Source: Planctomycetota bacterium (GTDB taxonomy: Bacteria > Planctomycetota > Phycisphaerae > UBA1845 > CAIVHJ01). From it: DNA of 9,510 nucleotides. Where the stretch lies: NCBI GenBank assembly GCA_022573485.1, contig JACZTW010000141.1:1-9510 (forward strand), in the 5' to 3' direction. Under the pieces are notes generated by a model. It was not told the DNA's origin, made no database searches, and worked only from the letters and a program-made list of their open reading frames with translations. Shown here in pieces: positions 1 through 5,803 of this stretch (position 1 is the stretch's first letter; every line of letters begins with the position of its first letter). The translations under genes and the position numbers were made by a program.

Positions 1-558
1 CAGGACATCGCCGTGTGCCAAATGGGCATCGACAGCCGCTGCACCCACTTCGATCGTATGGGCGTTCTCTGGATTCCCTGCGGGGATATGGCAGAGGGTC
101 ACCTTGTCCTCGCCGCCATTGCCGTCGTCATCTTCGCCTTCGCACTCGCCCAGCAGATCCCCGTGGTCGAGATGGGCATCGACGGCCGACTCGCCCACTT
201 CGATCGTGTGGGCGTTCTCGGGATTGCCCGGCGGGATGTGGCAGAGGGTGACCTTGTCCTCGCCACCATTGCCGTTGCCGTCGTCATCTTCGCCTTCGCA
301 CTCGCCCAGCAGATCGCCGTGCTCGAGATGGGCATCGACAGCCGCCGCACCCACTTCGATCGTGTGGGCATTCTCTGGATTCCCAGCCGGGATGTGGCAG
401 AGGGTCACCTTCTCGGCGCCTCCATTGCCATTGTCCTCTTCGTCTTCGCACTCGCCGAGGTAGTCGCCATGCTCGAGATGGGCGTCGACAGCCGACTCGC
501 CCACCTCGATCGTATGGGCGTTCTCGGGATTGCCCGGCGGGACGTGGCACAGCACTAC
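1..558 (-). repeat. Four in-frame tandem coding repeats, ABAB arrangement
   Basis: Units lie at 448-558, 298-408, 142-252 and 1-102 (last one cut), with a period of 150-156 bp. Units 1 and 3 read PPGN and GESAV, while units 2 and 4 read PAGN and GAAAV. The same alternation is visible in the DNA, so the array looks as if it grew by duplication of a two-unit block of about 306 bp. More copies may lie beyond the left edge. Confidence 0.9.
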
Positions 559-675
559 TGTCGTTCCCTCACCCGCTGCGACCGTGCGCATTTTCTTGAT
601 GATGGCCACGGTGACCAGCACCAAAAAGATACCGAAAGGAACCAAAAACTTCCTAAGAGCTTTCGATTTGACCAT
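1..675 (-). CDS. Tandem CHxPxGN/HLxHGD repeat protein, secreted or membrane-anchored (5' part, runs off left edge)
   Basis: Reading the minus strand from ATG at 675 gives 225 codons with no stop up to base 1, so the C-terminus is missing. The N-terminus is basic (MVKSKALRK), followed by a hydrophobic stretch at about residues 10-26 and then KKMRTVAAG; this is a signal peptide or membrane anchor. From residue 40 on there are four copies of a 37-residue unit (40-76, 90-126, 142-178, 192 onward) of the form LCHxPxGNPENAHTIEVG...AVDAHLxHGDxLGEC, joined by acidic linkers such as EGEDDDGNGNGG. Each full unit has two Cys and four His. The motif is familiar to me from exported bacterial proteins, for example of Bacteroidetes, but I know of no function for it. 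Disulfide formation or metal binding is inference, and the Asp/Asn/Gly linkers look like calcium-binding loops. A good Shine-Dalgarno (AGGGAGAG) lies 6-8 nt before the ATG. Coding in this frame is certain from repeat conservation; function is unknown. Confidence 0.88.
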   Translation of the reverse strand, partial: MVKSKALRKFLVPFGIFLVLVTVAIIKKMRTVAAGEGTTVVLCHVPPGNPENAHTIEVGESAVDAHLEHGDYLGECEDEEDNGNGGAEKVTLCHIPAGNPENAHTIEVGAAAVDAHLEHGDLLGECEGEDDDGNGNGGEDKVTLCHIPPGNPENAHTIEVGESAVDAHLDHGDLLGECEGEDDDGNGGEDKVTLCHIPAGNPENAHTIEVGAAAVDAHLAHGDVL

Positions 676-750
676 GAGTTTCTCTCCCTAAAAACGAAAA
701 ACCATTTATCTCGACAGGATCACATATTCCCCAAAGCCGGCGTGCTCCGC

Positions 751-840
751 TCATGGAAGCGTAATAAGCGCACCGGCGACAGGCCACAAATTCATGGGTA
801 GTTTCGAGAAACGACAGATCGAGCGCGTGTCCACTGGCAT
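751..840 (-). CDS. Candidate 29-residue small protein or leader peptide
   Basis: ATG at 840 on the minus strand is preceded by a perfect AGGAGG (847-852) with a 6-nt spacer, the best ribosome binding site in the window. The reading frame is 29 codons and ends with TGA at 751-753. The product starts MPVDTRSICRF and ends in a fairly hydrophobic stretch (LWPVAGALITLP), with no recognised motif. It ends 75 bp before the repeat protein's ATG, on the same strand, so it could be a leader peptide affecting that gene or a small secreted or membrane peptide. It could also be chance: A/G-rich sequence can mimic a binding site, and there is no homology support. Confidence 0.35.
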   Translation of the reverse strand: MPVDTRSICRFSKLPMNLWPVAGALITLP

Positions 841-846
841 GTTTTC

Positions 847-852
847 CCTCCT
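847..852 (-). promoter_or_regulatory. Perfect Shine-Dalgarno AGGAGG for the small ORF
   Basis: CCTCCT on the plus strand reads AGGAGG on the minus strand, six bases before ATG at 840. It is the main reason to consider the 29-codon ORF real. Confidence 0.5.
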
Positions 853-870
853 GAGGAAAAGACTCAACAA

Positions 871-888
871 CATTCCGATGTCGGAATG
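871..888. promoter_or_regulatory. Operator-like inverted repeat CATTCCGA-TG-TCGGAATG
   Basis: Two perfect 8-bp arms are separated by 2 bp, a spacing and symmetry typical of a dimeric repressor or activator site. It lies about 195 bp upstream of the repeat protein's start and 30 bp upstream of the small ORF's start on the minus strand. No regulator gene is nearby. It could also form a short RNA hairpin, but a 2-nt loop is tight. Confidence 0.45.
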
Positions 889-1081
889 AGCGCCGCACAT
901 TCTTGTTTTTCAGCAGATTCATCGATACGAAATGCCTGGTCGATGACGAATCGAGCCCGTCGAGCCGAGGGAAATCAGAATCGATATCGGTTTGTGGGGT
1001 GAACGAGGCCCACGGAGCAAAACCGTGGACACCTGCCCGGTCGGGATGATTACGGCGGTCACATCCTGTTTGTGTGCCTGT

Positions 1082-1110
1082 AGTATACCCCGGGAAACCG
1101 TGAAGTGCAA
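1082..1110 (-). promoter_or_regulatory. Candidate sigma70-type promoter firing leftward
   Basis: On the minus strand, TTGCAC (1105-1110) is followed after exactly 17 bp by TATACT (1082-1087). The -10 matches the consensus at five of six positions and the -35 at three. Transcription would start near 1075 and cross the inverted repeat and small ORF before reaching the repeat protein, giving a leader of about 400 nt. A closer promoter could exist, but I found none as good. Confidence 0.45.
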
Positions 1111-1249
1111 AAACTTTTCTAATGATCCGACACTCGTGAACCTCTTTCGCGTTGCACGGCAGTTGAAGTGAGGCAATTATCGGCGCATGCCGTGGGAGTA
1201 GTTCGTCCAATAGCCCCACGGCGTCGTCGCCGAGCAGGTTTACTTTTCG

Positions 1250-1278
1250 TTGATCGAGCATCGAACAGTCGCTAGCAT
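1250..1278 (+). promoter_or_regulatory. Weak candidate promoter for the ribE-pdxA operon
   Basis: TTGATC (1250-1255), a 17-bp spacer and TAGCAT (1273-1278) each match four of six consensus positions. It would give a leader of about 100 nt containing the alternative short hairpins at 1288-1308. The match is modest and may be chance. Confidence 0.22.
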
Positions 1279-1367
1279 AGATTTGGAGGCTCGTGCGAGA
1301 CGGGAGCCCGACTTTCGCGAATCCTCCCGGATCACGGAACCGAATTGAACGAGCGTCCTGAGTGCTC

Positions 1368-1372
1368 GGGAG
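1368..1372 (+). promoter_or_regulatory. Ribosome binding site GGGAG that supports the TTG start of ribE
   Basis: GGGAG lies nine bases before TTG at 1382. No ATG or GTG in this frame gives the conserved riboflavin synthase N-terminus, so this site and the TTG decide the start. Confidence 0.6.
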
Positions 1373-1381
1373 TGACAATTT

Positions 1382-2029
1382 TTGTTTACTGGAATCATCG
1401 AAAACATCGGCGAGGTTATCGAACTACGACAGACCGAAGGCGGCTTGTCGTTGGCAGTCGATGTGTCTCGTCTCGGCGGCACGCTCGCTGTGGGCGCGAG
1501 CCTTGCGGTCAACGGCGTGTGCTTATCGGCGGTTCGTCCAACCTCCGGGATGTGTTCCTTCGACGTCATCGCTGAGACCGTCCGGCGAACAAACTTCGCG
1601 GACCTGCAAGTCGGCCAAGTGGTTAATCTTGAGCGATCGATGCTTGCGGACTCCCGCTTCGACGGGCACTTCGTCCAAGGCCACGTCGATGCCGTGGCGA
1701 CCGTCGATCGCGTGCTGGCTACCCCGCAGGAGCATGTCCAGTGGTTTTCACATGACGGCGATATCGCGCCACTGGTGGTTCCCAAGGGCTCGATCGCCGT
1801 CAACGGCGTCTCCATGACCATCGCGGAGGTACGGGACGGGGCGTTCAGCTTGGCCGTCATCCCCACAACCCTGGAACGGACCAACCTGGGACGGCTGCAA
1901 GCCGGCGATCGCGTGAATGTCGAAACCGATATATTGGCCCGCACCATTCTGCACCAAATGCGGACTTTCCTTTCGTCAAAAGATGCCGGCGATCTCTTGT
2001 CCACGATGCAGAGGCAGGGCTTCGCATGA
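1382..2029 (+). CDS. ribE: Riboflavin synthase, alpha subunit type
   Basis: The enzyme converts two molecules of 6,7-dimethyl-8-ribityllumazine to riboflavin and 5-amino-6-ribitylaminouracil, the last step of riboflavin synthesis, in the cytosol. The protein has 215 residues, the usual length. It begins MFTGIIENIGEV, the family's signature N-terminus, but M is coded by TTG. It has the expected two lumazine-binding repeats: VNGVCL (44-49, with the conserved Cys48) and FDVIAET in the first, then DGHFVQGHVD (94-103), KGSIAVNGVSMT (135-146), TNLG (167-170) and GDRVNVETD (175-183) in the second. The C-terminal tail after about residue 190 is longer and less conserved, as usual for the trimerisation helix. 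The stop overlaps the pdxA start as ATGA, so the two are one operon. It is also called ribC in some species. Confidence 0.95.
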   Translation: MFTGIIENIGEVIELRQTEGGLSLAVDVSRLGGTLAVGASLAVNGVCLSAVRPTSGMCSFDVIAETVRRTNFADLQVGQVVNLERSMLADSRFDGHFVQGHVDAVATVDRVLATPQEHVQWFSHDGDIAPLVVPKGSIAVNGVSMTIAEVRDGAFSLAVIPTTLERTNLGRLQAGDRVNVETDILARTILHQMRTFLSSKDAGDLLSTMQRQGFA

Positions 2030-3078
2030 GGGGCGGGAACGCGAAACCCTTGATTGCCGTCACGCTGGGCGACCCCGGCGGCATTGGAGCGGAGGTGATC
2101 GTCAAGGCCCTCGCCGACGACGAACTCCGCCGGTCCGCCCGCTTCGTGGTGTTCGGGCTGCACGAGATTATGTCCTACGCCGCGGATCAGGCCGAGCTTA
2201 TGCCGTACTGGTTCCGCATTCCGCATGAGGAACTTGGAGCGGTCGAGTCCGGCGTGGTCGTTGCGGACTTCGACGAGTATGCGCTGTTCTCGCCGCTCAT
2301 CAAGCGTCCCACCGCGGAAAGCGGCCACGCATCAATGCGTTTCCTCGACGAAGCGCTTGACGTGGTGCGGGCGGGCAAGTTCGACGCTCTGGTTACCGGG
2401 CCGATCAACAAAACCAGTTGGCACATGGCCGGCTATAAGTTTCCGGGCCACACTGAGAAGCTCTGCAGCGCGTGTAAAGCGAAGCGCGTGACCATGATGT
2501 TCGCCGCCGGCAAGCTGCGGGTCGCTCTGGCCAGCACGCACGAAGCGCTTTTTGAATTGCAGAACACGTTCACCATCGGCAAGGTTTTTCAGCCCATCGA
2601 TCTGCTGGCTGAGGCCCTGCGTGATTGGTTCGGGATCGAAGCGCCGCGGATCGCGGTCGCGGGGTTGAATCCGCACGCCGGCGAAGGCGGGCAGTTCGGC
2701 GATGAAGAGTCGCGGATCATCGAGCCGGCGCTGGTCATGGCCCGCGAGTTGGGAATCGACGTCCGGGGGCCTTTCCCCGCTGATACCCTGTTTAGTCAAG
2801 TGATCCGCACGAACAAGTATGACGGCATCGTGGCGATGTATCACGACCAGGGCTTGATTCCCGTCAAGCTGCATGCCTTCAACGAGGCTGTCAACGTGAC
2901 GCTGGGCCTGCCGATCATTCGCACCAGTCCCAGCCACGGCACCGCCTACGACATCGTCGGCCGGAACGAAGCCGATCCCGACAGCATGAAGGCCGCTCTG
3001 CGCCTGGCCGTCCGACTCGCCCGCACACGCATGAACCAGCCGCGCATTGCAACCCCAACCACTCGGCCGGTATCATAA
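2026..3078 (+). CDS. pdxA: 4-hydroxythreonine-4-phosphate dehydrogenase
   Basis: PdxA oxidises 4-phosphohydroxy-L-threonine with NAD(P)+; after decarboxylation the product is used by PdxJ to make pyridoxine 5'-phosphate (DXP-dependent vitamin B6 pathway). The 350 residues are a little longer than the usual 330. Diagnostic motifs are VTLGDPGGIG (12-21), VTGPINK (123-129), GHTE (141-144, the substrate-binding His), and the three metal-ligand histidines in STHEAL (H172), LNPHAGE (H217) and MYHDQGLIP (H273), then TSPSHGTAYDI (300-310). All key residues are present. The start is ATG at 2026, overlapping the ribE stop, with GAGGCAGGG just upstream inside ribE; this points to translational coupling. 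The last 15 or so residues (MNQPRIATPTTRPVS) are outside the conserved fold. A PdxA2-type paralogue acting on another phosphorylated hydroxyacid cannot be fully excluded. Confidence 0.93.
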   Translation: MRGGNAKPLIAVTLGDPGGIGAEVIVKALADDELRRSARFVVFGLHEIMSYAADQAELMPYWFRIPHEELGAVESGVVVADFDEYALFSPLIKRPTAESGHASMRFLDEALDVVRAGKFDALVTGPINKTSWHMAGYKFPGHTEKLCSACKAKRVTMMFAAGKLRVALASTHEALFELQNTFTIGKVFQPIDLLAEALRDWFGIEAPRIAVAGLNPHAGEGGQFGDEESRIIEPALVMARELGIDVRGPFPADTLFSQVIRTNKYDGIVAMYHDQGLIPVKLHAFNEAVNVTLGLPIIRTSPSHGTAYDIVGRNEADPDSMKAALRLAVRLARTRMNQPRIATPTTRPVS

Positions 3079-3090
3079 GGCCGCACAACT

Positions 3091-3155
3091 GAGCCGCAGC
3101 CTTCAGGCTGCGGACCGAACGCCCGACAACGAGCCGCAGCCTTCAGGCTGCGGAC
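3091..3155. repeat. Two identical REP-like palindromes, 40-bp period
   Basis: The same 25 bases occur at 3091-3115 and 3131-3155, separated by 15 bp. Each contains the perfect inverted repeat CCGCAGCCT-TC-AGGCTGCGG (3094-3113 and 3134-3153). Each can fold into a 9-bp GC-rich stem; the two together can form alternative long-range pairs. They begin 12 bp after the pdxA stop and end 18 bp before the chosen kinase start. They lack a T-run, so they are not classical terminators. They look like dispersed extragenic palindromes, and could stabilise the pdxA mRNA end or dampen expression of the kinase. Confidence 0.85.
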
Positions 3156-3163
3156 TTGCTCTT

Positions 3164-3167
3164 GGAG
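3164..3167 (+). promoter_or_regulatory. GGAG ribosome binding site that favours TTG at 3174
   Basis: GGAG lies six bases before TTG at 3174. The in-frame TTG codons at 3156 and 3162 abut or follow the second palindrome and have no comparable site. Confidence 0.4.
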
Positions 3168-3173
3168 CGCCGC

Positions 3174-4169
3174 TTGGCTTTCACTGTCCCCGCGACTATC
3201 GCGGAAGAATCGACTACGAGCCTCACGCCCACCCAACTCCTGCGCCGGTGCGGGAAGGGCGCCATCAATCGGTTCGGCGCCTGTTTCCGCTGTTATCAAC
3301 TGTCCGATCGTTGGTCGGCGATCGCCTACCTTTCCGGCGATTCGCAACACGATTCGGATTTGTGGAGCGATCTCAAGTCTGCCGAATTCTACTGGCAAGA
3401 GACACTCGCGCGCATTCAGGATGACTTGGCGAAGCCGGCGGCGCAACTTCTGCACAAGTCATCCGCCGGAAGCCGGGTCATCCAATTGCGGATCAATCGG
3501 CCGGCCGGCGAACCCGCAGAGATCATTTGCAAACAGGGCCGAGTCGATACGATGGCGCAGCGGCTCGGCTCGTGGTTTAAGGGACCGAAGGAATGGCGCG
3601 AATTCTGGCTGGGCCATCGCCTGCGGCAAATCGGCCTGCCGACGCCGTTGCCGCTGGCCTGCATGTGGCGACCGGCCGGTTTCTGTCACTTGGAAGGCCG
3701 GATCGTGACGGCGTTTGTTGCGAACGCCCTGCCGATTGATCGAGCCGTCCGCAAGCTGGACGCTGCCCGAGAGGGTCGTCGCCGTTCACCCCCGCTGGAC
3801 ATCCTGACGCACAGAATGGCCGGCGTGCTTCGTACTTTGGGCGACAACAAGCTCTATCACCGCGATCTCAAGGTCAGTAATGTGCTCGTTTCCAATTGCG
3901 AAGACGATCCGCAGCCTTGGCTGATCGATCTCGACGGCGTGGGCACCGAAGCGATGCCACGTGGGTCGCGATTTCGCAACATGCTCGCCCGCCTCGTATC
4001 GAGTTTGTCCGAATCAACCGACCTCGGTGCAACCCAACATCTGCGTGCCCTGAAGCAACTTGCCGATAGAGCGAAGGGCGCATGGAAGGCGGAATGGAAC
4101 GAGATTCAATCCGCCGCCGCCCGACTGGAGCGCAAACAGCGTCGCGGTGGAAGCGACATTGAAACTTGA
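3174..4169 (+). CDS. Lipopolysaccharide kinase, Kdo/WaaP family
   Basis: This is a small protein-kinase-fold enzyme of the family that phosphorylates LPS inner-core sugars (Kdo or heptose) at the inner face of the membrane. Taking TTG at 3174 as start (GGAG six bases upstream) gives 331 residues; TTG at 3156 would add six. No in-frame ATG precedes the domain. Visible features are the nucleotide-binding lysine in EIICKQ (K120), a WFKGPKEWREFW helix and LRQIGLPTPLPLA, typical of WaaP-like kinases, the catalytic loop LYHRDLKVSN (D231, N236) and a metal-binding DLD in place of DFG (WLIDLDG, D252 and D254). The basic C-terminal tail (LERKQRRGG) could touch the membrane. The gene starts 95 bp after pdxA, past two palindromes. 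The natural acceptor is unknown; a Ser/Thr-type kinase is less likely given the flanking motifs. Confidence 0.8.
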   Translation: MAFTVPATIAEESTTSLTPTQLLRRCGKGAINRFGACFRCYQLSDRWSAIAYLSGDSQHDSDLWSDLKSAEFYWQETLARIQDDLAKPAAQLLHKSSAGSRVIQLRINRPAGEPAEIICKQGRVDTMAQRLGSWFKGPKEWREFWLGHRLRQIGLPTPLPLACMWRPAGFCHLEGRIVTAFVANALPIDRAVRKLDAAREGRRRSPPLDILTHRMAGVLRTLGDNKLYHRDLKVSNVLVSNCEDDPQPWLIDLDGVGTEAMPRGSRFRNMLARLVSSLSESTDLGATQHLRALKQLADRAKGAWKAEWNEIQSAAARLERKQRRGGSDIET

Positions 4170-4214
4170 TTGCTAATTGTGTGTGGAGTTCGGTTGGCAT
4201 ATTCGAAGTGACTT

Positions 4215-4230
4215 TCCCGGCGCGCCGGGA
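4215..4230. repeat. 16-bp perfect palindrome TCCCGGCGCGCCGGGA
   Basis: It lies in the 123-bp gap between the kinase stop and the chosen GNAT start. It can fold as a 6-bp GC stem with a CGCG loop and is followed by only TTT, so at most it is a weak terminator. It may equally be a protein site or chance in GC-rich DNA. Confidence 0.4.
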
Positions 4231-4292
4231 TTTGGCAGATGCATCGAAGAGAGCCCATTCGCAACCGCGACCGCTGCGAAGTAGGTCCACGC

Positions 4293-4760
4293 ATGGCTGA
4301 TGTGAAACGAGCACACTCGGAGAATGACCTCGCGGAGGTCGCTGAGCTATTCCGCGAGTATGCGGCGTGGCTGGCACTTGAAAAGTCGTCGTGCAGGATC
4401 GAGAAGACGATATCCGAGTTCCCCGGCCAGTATGGCCCGCCCGACGGTTGCCTGCTGCTCGCCCGGCAGGACGACCGACCCGTGGGGTGCGTCGCTCTGC
4501 GGCGGTTCGATGATGACACTTGCGAAATGAAGCGCCTGCACGTTCGCCCAGCCCATCGAGGCCGGGGCATCGGTAAAGCGCTGGCCACCGAGATCATCGA
4601 TGAAGCCCGGCGCCTGGGTTATCACAAAATGCGCCTCGACAGCATCGCCGATCGAATGGCAGAAGCCGTGTCGCTCTATCGCGCTCTCGGCTTCCGCGAG
4701 ATTCCACCCTACGGCGATCATCCGGAAGGCTGCACGTTGTTTATGGAGCTCGATCTGTGA
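4293..4760 (+). CDS. GNAT-family N-acetyltransferase
   Basis: Predicted to move an acetyl group from acetyl-CoA to an unknown amine. From ATG at 4293 the protein has 155 residues, the typical length, and begins MADVKRAHSENDLAEV, as GNAT domains do. An in-frame ATG at 4239 would add 18 residues that do not look like the fold, and has no better binding site. The CoA-binding motif A is clear: EMKRLHVRP followed by HRGRGIGKAL (88-97), in the Q/R-x-x-G-x-G/A pattern. LYRALGF (128-134) supplies the usual C-terminal tyrosine. The PPDGCLLLA and GCVALRRF segments match a common subgroup of uncharacterised bacterial GNATs. It stands between the kinase and dioxygenase genes on the same strand. The substrate cannot be named. 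Confidence 0.85.
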   Translation: MADVKRAHSENDLAEVAELFREYAAWLALEKSSCRIEKTISEFPGQYGPPDGCLLLARQDDRPVGCVALRRFDDDTCEMKRLHVRPAHRGRGIGKALATEIIDEARRLGYHKMRLDSIADRMAEAVSLYRALGFREIPPYGDHPEGCTLFMELDL

Positions 4761-4792
4761 AACATTACTGAGCAGGGCGGGCTGATCCACGC

Positions 4793-5731
4793 ATGAGAAA
4801 TGTGATGACTGACGAAGCGAACAACATGGGCTTGCTTGATCGACTGGACGCTTACCTTGCGGGCGGCGGCGATCTACGACGAGGCCTGTACGCGCGCTAT
4901 CGCTCACTCGTGAACCTGCGAGCTGTTTTACGGCGGCGGAGGGCGGCGCGTGGCATTTCCAGTGAGGCCGACTTCACGATTCCACGCAAATCGGGGTTTG
5001 CGCGGTTCGAACCTGGCCGATTCCCGGAGACGAATGCCATCGTCCATGAGGCCAACCGCGAACTCGAGAAGCTCGATCCGACGCGCGTCGCTCAACCGGA
5101 GATCGGTACCAAAGGCATGTTCGTGGGCCTGTTCGATTGTGACCGGCTCACGCTGGATTCGCCGTTCGTGAAGTTCGCCCTGCGGCCGGACATCATCGGC
5201 GCAATTTCCGCGTATCTCGGAGTCGTGCCGGTTCTGGTGCGAATCGATCTATGGTACTCGGCTCACCAGCCCGATTTGAACCGCACACATTTCCACCATT
5301 GCGATTGGACGGCCATTTCGCAAGTGAAGATTTTTGTCAACTGCACGGACGTTGGCGCGGACGACGGGCCTCTGGTCATGGTGAAGGCGGCCAAGTCACG
5401 GGAGATTCGACGTGCCCTCAAGTACGAGTACGATGTTCTGGGGAAAAAGCACTTTGTGCCGGACGAGCGAATGGCGGAAGTGGGCGCCGCCGAGCATGAG
5501 CATCGCTTCACAGGCCCGCCTGGCACAGTTTACTTTGCGGACACCAGCAGGTGCTTCCATTGCGGCAGCCGCATCGCCGAAGGGGCTGGGCCGAGACTCG
5601 TCGCGATGTTTCAATTCCTCCGACCGTCCGCCTTCCGACTGCCGTTGAAGTTTCGCGCCGGCGCACCGTTCCGCAAGATGGCCCGTGAAGATCAGGCGCC
5701 CTGGCAGCGGATGGTGCTGGGCGCAGAGTGA
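4793..5731 (+). CDS. PhyH-like Fe(II)/2-oxoglutarate-dependent dioxygenase
   Basis: A likely non-haem iron oxygenase of the phytanoyl-CoA dioxygenase superfamily, which hydroxylates a substrate while decarboxylating 2-oxoglutarate. The 312-residue protein has the facial triad: H169-C-D171 in THFHHCDW, and the distal H256 in CFHCGSR, with R268 in GPRLVAMFQF as the likely 2-oxoglutarate contact. GPLVMVKAAKS and GTVYFADTS are also typical of the beta-barrel core. The N-terminal 70 residues are basic and probably variable. ATG at 4793 is the first start; ATG at 4805 or 4826 would shorten it slightly and no strong Shine-Dalgarno decides. It begins 32 bp after the GNAT stop, so co-transcription is likely. 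The substrate is unknown; a lipid or sugar modification would fit the neighbouring LPS-type kinase, but this is inference. Confidence 0.75.
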   Translation: MRNVMTDEANNMGLLDRLDAYLAGGGDLRRGLYARYRSLVNLRAVLRRRRAARGISSEADFTIPRKSGFARFEPGRFPETNAIVHEANRELEKLDPTRVAQPEIGTKGMFVGLFDCDRLTLDSPFVKFALRPDIIGAISAYLGVVPVLVRIDLWYSAHQPDLNRTHFHHCDWTAISQVKIFVNCTDVGADDGPLVMVKAAKSREIRRALKYEYDVLGKKHFVPDERMAEVGAAEHEHRFTGPPGTVYFADTSRCFHCGSRIAEGAGPRLVAMFQFLRPSAFRLPLKFRAGAPFRKMAREDQAPWQRMVLGAE

Positions 5732-5759
5732 ATACGTCTCCGATCATGCGCCCCAATCA

Positions 5760-5782
5760 GAGCCGCGAGCGCAAGCGACCGG
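5760..5782. repeat. Possible dispersed repeat between convergent genes
   Basis: The 72-bp gap between the convergent PhyH and SGNH genes holds GAGCCGCGAGCGCAAGCG, followed by ACCGG. It resembles short GC-rich palindromic repeats that I recall from planctomycete genomes (ending AGCGG), here with degenerate outer arms. It occurs once in this window, so only a genome-wide count could confirm it. I see no clear rho-independent terminator in the gap. Confidence 0.35.
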
Positions 5783-5803
5783 TCCAGTTTTCCACGGCGT
5801 GAT

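Larger units (their letters stand above)
676..1381. other. Long non-coding region between the repeat protein and ribE
   Basis: About 700 bp between two divergent genes. I see no convincing long gene here: the 241-codon minus-strand frame over 653-1378 lacks a Shine-Dalgarno and any recognisable motif, and it runs into the start of the repeat gene. The region does hold a minus-strand promoter (1082-1110), an 8-bp-arm inverted repeat (871-888), a small ORF with a strong Shine-Dalgarno (751-840) and a 6-bp-stem hairpin with a 7-nt loop at 1010-1028 (CCACGG/CCGTGG, no T-run). Near ribE, GGCTC at 1288-1292 pairs with GAGCC at 1304-1308, in competition with CTCG-TG-CGAG at 1290-1299. I do not see the conserved FMN riboswitch segments. 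Confidence 0.6.

Noticed and set aside
1..558. CRISPR array
   Set aside because: The period of 150-156 bp, the coding frame and the protein-level conservation show a coding repeat, not short repeats with unique spacers.
13..801. 262-codon plus-strand frame with repeated segments
   Set aside because: It is the reverse-strand shadow of the tandem-repeat protein; the minus-strand frame has the start, binding site, membrane segment and conserved motif.
1010..1028. CCACGG/CCGTGG hairpin as a terminator
   Set aside because: Only a 6-bp stem and no T-run on either strand.
653..1378. 241-codon minus-strand frame across the gene-free region
   Set aside because: No Shine-Dalgarno, no recognisable motif, mixed composition, and it overlaps the start of the repeat protein.
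1240..1381. FMN riboswitch upstream of ribE
   Set aside because: The conserved RFN element segments are not present; only short competing GGCTC/CTCG hairpins are seen.
1240..2328. 362-codon minus-strand frame
   Set aside because: Antisense to ribE and pdxA, whose motifs are certain; low-complexity Arg/Ser/Thr composition.
3091..3155. Rho-independent terminator after pdxA
   Set aside because: The stems are strong but neither is followed by a T-run.
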